A stretch of 17,552 nt of DNA from JBGTIS01 sp041745535 (GTDB lineage Bacteria > Bacteroidota > Bacteroidia > Cytophagales > Cyclobacteriaceae). The DNA is taken from the NCBI GenBank assembly GCA_041745535.1, contig JBGTIS010000096.1:1-17552 (forward strand), given 5' to 3'. The notes beneath the pieces were generated by a model, which worked only from the letters and a program-made list of their open reading frames with translations, was not told the DNA's origin and made no database searches. Positions 13,679-17,552 of the stretch are shown here, piece after piece (the first letter of the stretch is position 1; each line of letters begins with the position of its first letter). The position numbers were made by a program, and so were the translations under genes.

Positions 13679-13782
13679 AAATTAATGAACGAAACAAAGT
13701 ATTAAAAAATTTACCTGCGGTGTATTGTCGCATCATGCGTTTTCCGCTCTACATTTACAGAACGCATAAATCGCCAGGCGTA

Positions 13783-14139
13783 TTATTCTTCAATCCATTG
13801 GTGGGCATGTTGTTTTTCCGAAAAATGAAAACTTTTCAATTTTATACCGATCATACCATCGGCAAACTGAGTGGCCTGGTTAATGCAGTCTTTCACTGTA
13901 ATTACAGCCGCTTTTTCAAAGTTACGCAGGTGCCCGAAATTGTACTGAAGGTCTTCCAGTAAAGTATCTATAGAAAAGCCTTCCTCATCCACATATTCAA
14001 CATATAGCCTTAACCTCTGGTAAGATTTTAGTTTTTCCCTTAGTTGCATGAGAAGGGGTTTGATGTCTGCTTCACTGGTAGTTCCATCTATCCGGAACCC
14101 AACAATATCGTCTCGATGTGTTTTTATAGATTCCATCAT
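13783..14139 (-). CDS. SpoIIAA-like STAS-domain protein
   Basis: 118 residues from the ATG at 14139 (MMESIKTHRDDIVGFRIDG); an in-frame ATG at 14172 would add 11 residues, but 14139 follows an A/T-rich leader and begins at the domain edge. The sequence fits the SpoIIAA-like/STAS family: beta strand VGFRIDG, then TTSEADIKPLLMQLREKLKSYQRLRLYVEYVDEEGFSIDTLLEDLQYNFGHLRNFEKAAVIT, and a C-terminal helix ending HQWIEE. Such proteins are cytoplasmic, about 120 residues long, and are thought to bind lipids or take part in partner switching. It is divergently placed from the histidine kinase gene, with a shared upstream region. Confidence 0.8.
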   Translation of the reverse strand: MMESIKTHRDDIVGFRIDGTTSEADIKPLLMQLREKLKSYQRLRLYVEYVDEEGFSIDTLLEDLQYNFGHLRNFEKAAVITVKDCINQATQFADGMIGIKLKSFHFSEKQHAHQWIEE

Positions 14140-14169
14140 ATTTAATTTATCTTCGCGTATTCTCAACCA

Positions 14170-14177
14170 CAAATATC
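14170..14177 (-). promoter_or_regulatory. Near-consensus -7 box for the STAS gene
   Basis: The minus strand reads GATATTTG, 7 of 8 positions of TAnnTTTG, 31 nt before the ATG at 14139. If it is the promoter, transcription starts downstream of the alternative ATG at 14172, which supports the shorter protein. Confidence 0.3.
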
Positions 14178-14213
14178 CCAGCTTCGCGAATGAATTAAAA
14201 TGATATAAATCGC

Positions 14214-14235
14214 TGATATTTGATGATAAATATCA
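14214..14235. promoter_or_regulatory. Inverted repeat in the divergent STAS / histidine kinase region
   Basis: TGATATTT (14214-14221) and AAATATCA (14228-14235) are perfect 8-bp arms around the 6-bp spacer GATGAT, the size of a Crp/Fnr-family site. It lies 56 nt before the kinase ATG and about 75 nt before the STAS ATG. The REC-Crp regulator encoded two genes on is a natural candidate to bind it. No clear TAnnTTTG box was found on the kinase side. Confidence 0.45.
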
Positions 14236-14290
14236 TTTAATTACTGACGGCTTATTACTATTCTTCTTAAAGAAAAAAATAATACCGCGG

Positions 14291-15991
14291 ATGAATAACA
14301 TAGCACCCAAAGCGCCAATAACCCCTCAGATATTTCAGATGCTGGAAGCAGTTTTTCAATCCGCTACTGACGGTATTTTAATTGTCAGAAACCAGAATGA
14401 AATTATACAGACGAATCCTGCTGTGGAAAATTTTTTTGGATATGCCCAGGATGAACTGCTCAGGCTCCCTTTGGAGACACTGATTCCGTCTGGTTTATCC
14501 CATAATTTTTGGGATAACAGAAAAACAGGAAAAAAACCATTTCAGGGTGAGGAAATCATCAAAAACCAGAAAGTGATGGGTGTGCATAAAGATGGTTCTG
14601 AAGGGCCGCTTCAGGTAAATATTCATCTTACTGAAATACAGGGAGAACCGGTGGAAATTTTTTTCATGCAACCTGTTTCATCGCCTGATCAGTTTGAAAA
14701 ACATGAAAACGGACAACCAGCTCTGCCCCTGGCTAGAAATGCGCCTAAGCTTAAGGGTCAAAAAGACACATCGCCGCAAAACTACACGGAAGAACTGGAG
14801 CAAAAAGTTAAAAAGCGTACCCGGGAATTAACGGCAATGGTTAAAAAACTGGTAGAAACGAATTTGTCTTTGGAATATCAGATGCATGAAACAAAGCTGG
14901 CAGACGCGCAGGCCAAGAAAAACTACGCCCTGTATGTAGCCATTGCCCGTTATTTTCCCAAGGTAATGATTGTGGTCATCGACAGAGATTACCGAATTGT
15001 TTTTCTGGATGGAGAAGAACTGCAAAAGATAGGGCTGGACAAGGAAAATGTAGAAGGGTTGGCAATAAGAAAAGTGAAAAACTTCTCTGCCGAATGGAAA
15101 AATCAAATGATTGCATATGCCGAAAAGACTTTTCAGGGCGGTCATTTTTATTATGAAATAAAATACCGGACCAATAATTATAAGGTCAATACCATGCCCC
15201 TGGATGACGGTCAGTTGGACGTGAACCTGGTTATGTTTGTGTTTACCAATATTACAGAACAAAAGAAGACAGAAGTTAAAATGCTCAAAGCTTTAAAGAA
15301 AGAAAGAGAGCTGAGTGAACTCAAGTCCCGTTTTGTGTCTATGGCGTCTCACGAGTTCAGAACGCCTTTAAGTACGATTTTGTCTTCCGCCAACCTGATC
15401 GCCAGGCAGAATGAACCTGGAAAAGAGGAAAAAAGACTGAAAAATGTAGCGCGCATCAAATCCAGTGTAAAAAATCTGGTGGATATTCTCAATGAGTTCC
15501 TTTCCATCGGCCGACTGGAAGAAGGAGAAGTGCATATGAAAAAAGAAGTGTTCGAGCTGAATGATTTTATGAAGACGATCATACAGGAGTTACAGCATGT
15601 ACAGAAGCCGGGGCAGCAGGTACGGCTTACTTCCGATAAAAAAATTATTCAGGTCAATTTGGACAAACAGTTCACCAGAAATGTGTTTCTTAATCTGTTA
15701 TCCAACGCGTTGAAATATTCGCCACACAATAAGCCTGTAGACCTGATTATTACCACAGAAGGCTCCGCCATTATGGTGAAGGTGCGGGATCAGGGCATTG
15801 GCATTCCTGAAGACGAACAAAAGAATTTATTCAACCTGTTTTTCAGGGCTCGCAACGTAACCAATATTGAAGGTACCGGTTTGGGGCTGCCCATCGTGAA
15901 AAAGTATATTGAGCTTATGAATGGTAAAATAACATTTGAAAGCCTGTTAGAACAGGGGACTACCTTTACCATTTTTTTACCGATGAAGTAA
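14291..15991 (+). CDS. Soluble PAS-PAS sensor histidine kinase
   Basis: 566 residues without transmembrane helices, so a cytoplasmic sensor. PAS 1 at about 14-130 (SATDGILIVRNQNEIIQTNPAVENFFGY) is of FixL type; a coiled coil at about 165-205; PAS 2 at about 210-325 (FPKVMIVVIDRDYRIVFLDG); HisKA at about 340-405 with phospho-acceptor H354 in MASHEFRTPL; HATPase at about 450-566 with N472 (NLLSNALKYSP), D500 (DQGIGIP) and GTGLGLPIV. All catalytic boxes are intact. In PAS 1 the position aligned with the heme ligand H200 of FixL appears to be F73, so heme sensing as in FixL is doubtful. Its TAA overlaps the ATG of the response regulator by one base, so the pair is co-translated. Confidence 0.95.
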   Translation: MNNIAPKAPITPQIFQMLEAVFQSATDGILIVRNQNEIIQTNPAVENFFGYAQDELLRLPLETLIPSGLSHNFWDNRKTGKKPFQGEEIIKNQKVMGVHKDGSEGPLQVNIHLTEIQGEPVEIFFMQPVSSPDQFEKHENGQPALPLARNAPKLKGQKDTSPQNYTEELEQKVKKRTRELTAMVKKLVETNLSLEYQMHETKLADAQAKKNYALYVAIARYFPKVMIVVIDRDYRIVFLDGEELQKIGLDKENVEGLAIRKVKNFSAEWKNQMIAYAEKTFQGGHFYYEIKYRTNNYKVNTMPLDDGQLDVNLVMFVFTNITEQKKTEVKMLKALKKERELSELKSRFVSMASHEFRTPLSTILSSANLIARQNEPGKEEKRLKNVARIKSSVKNLVDILNEFLSIGRLEEGEVHMKKEVFELNDFMKTIIQELQHVQKPGQQVRLTSDKKIIQVNLDKQFTRNVFLNLLSNALKYSPHNKPVDLIITTEGSAIMVKVRDQGIGIPEDEQKNLFNLFFRARNVTNIEGTGLGLPIVKKYIELMNGKITFESLLEQGTTFTIFLPMK

Positions 15992-17049
15992 TGATGAAAA
16001 AAATAGTATTGATAGAAGATAATCTCGACGTAAGAGAAACCACTGCCGATATACTGGAGCTGGCAAGTTATGAGGTAATTACAGCGGAAAACGGGAAAGA
16101 AGGGATAGAAAAGGCCACCACCCATCGCCCGGATTTAATTATTTGCGACATTATGATGCCGGGCCTGGATGGGTATGGCGTATTGCATATCCTCAGTAAA
16201 AATCCTGAAACGGCCCATATTCCTTTTATATTTCTTACTGCTAAAGCAGAAAAAGCTGATGTGCGCAAGGGCATGAACCTGGGCGCGGACGATTATTTAA
16301 CAAAACCTTTTGAAGAAATGGAATTGCTGCACGCTGTAGAAAGCCGCCTGCATAAAAATGAAACAAGAAAAAAAGTGTTCTCAAAAAGCATTGCTGAACT
16401 TAATAAGTTTTATAACGAAGCCAGTGCGTTCAAAGAACTAAAAGATCTCTCAAAAAAAAGGAAGCTGAAAACTTATAAAAAGAAAAAGCATATTTACTAT
16501 GAAAGCAATAAAACCGATGCGCTCTATTTTCTTAACGAAGGAAAAGTAAAAACCTATAAAACCACTGACGATGGCAAAGAATTTATTACCGGCATCTTTC
16601 ATGCGGGAGATTTTTTTGGCTATATGCCGCTGTTGGGAAACAAAGAAACCTATTCCGATACCGCTGTGGCTATGGAAGATACGGAGGTTTGCCTGATACC
16701 ACAACAGGATTTTTTCAAACTGCTTTACAACAACCGCGACATTGCCAGCAAATTTATCAAAATGATTTCCAGTAACCTGATGGAAAGAGAAGAACAGTTG
16801 CTGCGGATTTCTTATCATTCGGTGCGGCAACGGGTAGCGGAGGTCCTCTTAAGGCTGAGCAGGCAGACCGATAACCATAATGAGCCTGGCATCGCGATCA
16901 CCCGGGAAGATCTGGCAGGCCTCATTGGCACGGTAAAAGAAACAGTGATCAGAACGCTGGCCGATTTCAAAGAAGAAGGCTTAATCGCTATCGATAGGAA
17001 AAAGATCGTTATCCTGGATCAGGAAGGGCTAATTAAGGTAAAATCCTGA
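15991..17049 (+). CDS. Response regulator with receiver domain fused to a Crp/Fnr module
   Basis: 352 residues. The receiver domain (1-125) has acidic E9-D10, phospho-acceptor D53 (CDIMMPG), T83 and K105 (LTKPF), all intact. A basic linker (about 125-165) leads to a cyclic-nucleotide-binding-like beta roll (about 165-260: FLNEGKVKTYKT, FHAGDFFGYMPLLG) and a Crp-type winged helix-turn-helix (about 275-350), with recognition helix T314-V-K316-E317-T-V-I-R321. The K-E-x3-R pattern is close to but not the same as the CRP R-E-x3-R, so the target may differ from the TGYGA sites at 1405 and 2281. It is cotranscribed with the kinase (TAATG overlap), which should phosphorylate D53. A second ATG directly follows the first. 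Most response regulators of this size carry OmpR, NarL or NtrC output domains, so the fusion is unusual. Confidence 0.93.
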   Translation: MMKKIVLIEDNLDVRETTADILELASYEVITAENGKEGIEKATTHRPDLIICDIMMPGLDGYGVLHILSKNPETAHIPFIFLTAKAEKADVRKGMNLGADDYLTKPFEEMELLHAVESRLHKNETRKKVFSKSIAELNKFYNEASAFKELKDLSKKRKLKTYKKKKHIYYESNKTDALYFLNEGKVKTYKTTDDGKEFITGIFHAGDFFGYMPLLGNKETYSDTAVAMEDTEVCLIPQQDFFKLLYNNRDIASKFIKMISSNLMEREEQLLRISYHSVRQRVAEVLLRLSRQTDNHNEPGIAITREDLAGLIGTVKETVIRTLADFKEEGLIAIDRKKIVILDQEGLIKVKS

Positions 17050-17055
17050 GTAGGA

Positions 17056-17147
17056 AGTGAGGCGACCGAAGTTTTTTGAATGTTGAATGAATTTATTCCC
17101 ATTCAATATTCAACATTTTTAATTTAACATTCAACATTTATCTCACT
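17056..17147. repeat. Palindromic repeat cluster after the response regulator, possibly with terminator function
   Basis: AATGTTGAATG (17079-17089) can pair with CATTCAATATT (17100-17110) as an 11-bp RNA stem with one G-U pair, and with the perfect complement CATTCAACATT at 17128-17138. An outer AGTGAG (17056-17061) pairs with CTCACT (17142-17147), closing a 92-bp palindromic unit. The first hairpin, followed by CAACATTTTT, could end the kinase/regulator transcript. The whole unit also resembles a small dispersed repeat. The rest of 17148-17256 shows nothing identifiable. Confidence 0.4.
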
Positions 17148-17256
17148 CCCGACTGATGATATAAGTCACCTGTTTTCTCAGGCTAAAGTCATTTTTTAGT
17201 ACGGCGTTTTGTTGTTCTTTTGCCAGTATATTAAATGGCGTATGTAACCATTGAAA

Positions 17257-17552
17257 ATGGATAAAGGCTTTTCACACTACCGGCTGAGCAAAAAGTTGAA
17301 AATACATTTGTATCTGGAAGTTTGTAGCACGCTGGCAGAAGGGGAAGGCATTGTCAGGCACCTCAAAAAACGAAATCCTTCGTCAGCACATCTTTCTGTT
17401 TTAGGAAAGATAACTGGTTTTTCGGAGCAGGATTTTGGTCATGCCACGGCATGTTTGGCCAAGCTAACGGCTACCTCCATCCACATATTACATACTGCCG
17501 ACATAGGGAAAATTTTTGTAGCCGGATCATTATCTTCCCTGTTGATGGAAAA
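17257..17552 (+). CDS. Unrecognised protein, N-terminal 98 residues only
   Basis: The frame opens at ATG 17257, just after a stop codon at 17245-17247, and stays open to the window edge. The start reads MDKGFSHYRLSKKLKIHLYLEVCSTLA..., then HLSVLGKITGFSEQDFGHATACLAKL and a more hydrophobic alternating stretch (TSIHILHTADIGKIFVAGSL). It has no signal peptide and no recognised motif. It lies about 200 bp behind the response regulator on the same strand, separated by the palindromic repeat. No Shine-Dalgarno is seen, in line with other genes here. I cannot assign a function. Confidence 0.55.
   Translation, partial: MDKGFSHYRLSKKLKIHLYLEVCSTLAEGEGIVRHLKKRNPSSAHLSVLGKITGFSEQDFGHATACLAKLTATSIHILHTADIGKIFVAGSLSSLLME

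Noticed and set aside
17257..17552. Faint resemblance of the partial ORF to shell-protein (BMC) domains
   Set aside because: It rests only on an alternating hydrophobic pattern in an incomplete sequence; no diagnostic motif is present.

Overview
The window looks like chromosome from a member of the Bacteroidota. The supporting signs are: almost no Shine-Dalgarno sequences, A/T-rich leaders, several TAnnTTTG boxes (the Bacteroidota -7 element), cbb3 oxidase subunits of Bacteroidota style, and PAS histidine kinase and Crp/Fnr proteins of types common in the phylum. I cannot name the genus. No rRNA, tRNA, CRISPR array or intact insertion sequence was seen.

Left part (1-3092, all minus strand): a reactive-sulfur module. 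A Crp/Fnr regulator is followed by a TauE/SafE-type anion exporter and a CstB-like protein (metallo-beta-lactamase persulfide dioxygenase, degenerate rhodanese, active rhodanese) that runs off the left edge. The exporter and the CstB-like gene each carry an almost identical 16-bp CRP-type palindrome placed the same distance upstream of a TAnnTTTG box. The regulator's recognition helix has the CRP-type R-E-x3-R pattern that suits such a site.

Next (3093-4981): a stop-containing remnant of a sulfatase gene, then an unrecognised 411-residue plus-strand protein.

Centre (4982-12311, all minus strand): a respiration and nitric-oxide block. In transcription order it holds a hemerythrin-like protein, an Rrf2/NsrR-like regulator, cbb3 oxidase subunits CcoN and CcoO (CcoO with an extra cytochrome c domain), two unrecognised small membrane proteins, a group III truncated globin, a four-helix membrane protein, the di-iron repair protein Ric, and a lipoprotein that joins cytochrome c to a PA14-like domain. 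Many neighbours overlap by 1-14 nt, so a long operon is likely. A perfect 20-bp palindrome lies upstream of the hemerythrin-Rrf2 pair.

Right part (12312-17552): a short minus-strand operon of a 5'-truncated ECF sigma factor, a Rof-like protein and a 58-residue small ORF; then a SpoIIAA-like STAS protein. Divergent from it are a soluble PAS-PAS histidine kinase and an unusual response regulator in which a receiver domain is fused to a complete Crp/Fnr module. A partial unrecognised ORF leaves the right edge.

Taken together, the window reads as a sulfide/NO/low-oxygen response region with three dedicated transcription factors (Crp/Fnr, Rrf2, REC-Crp). The link between the modules is inference from gene order and binding-site-like palindromes, not demonstrated.
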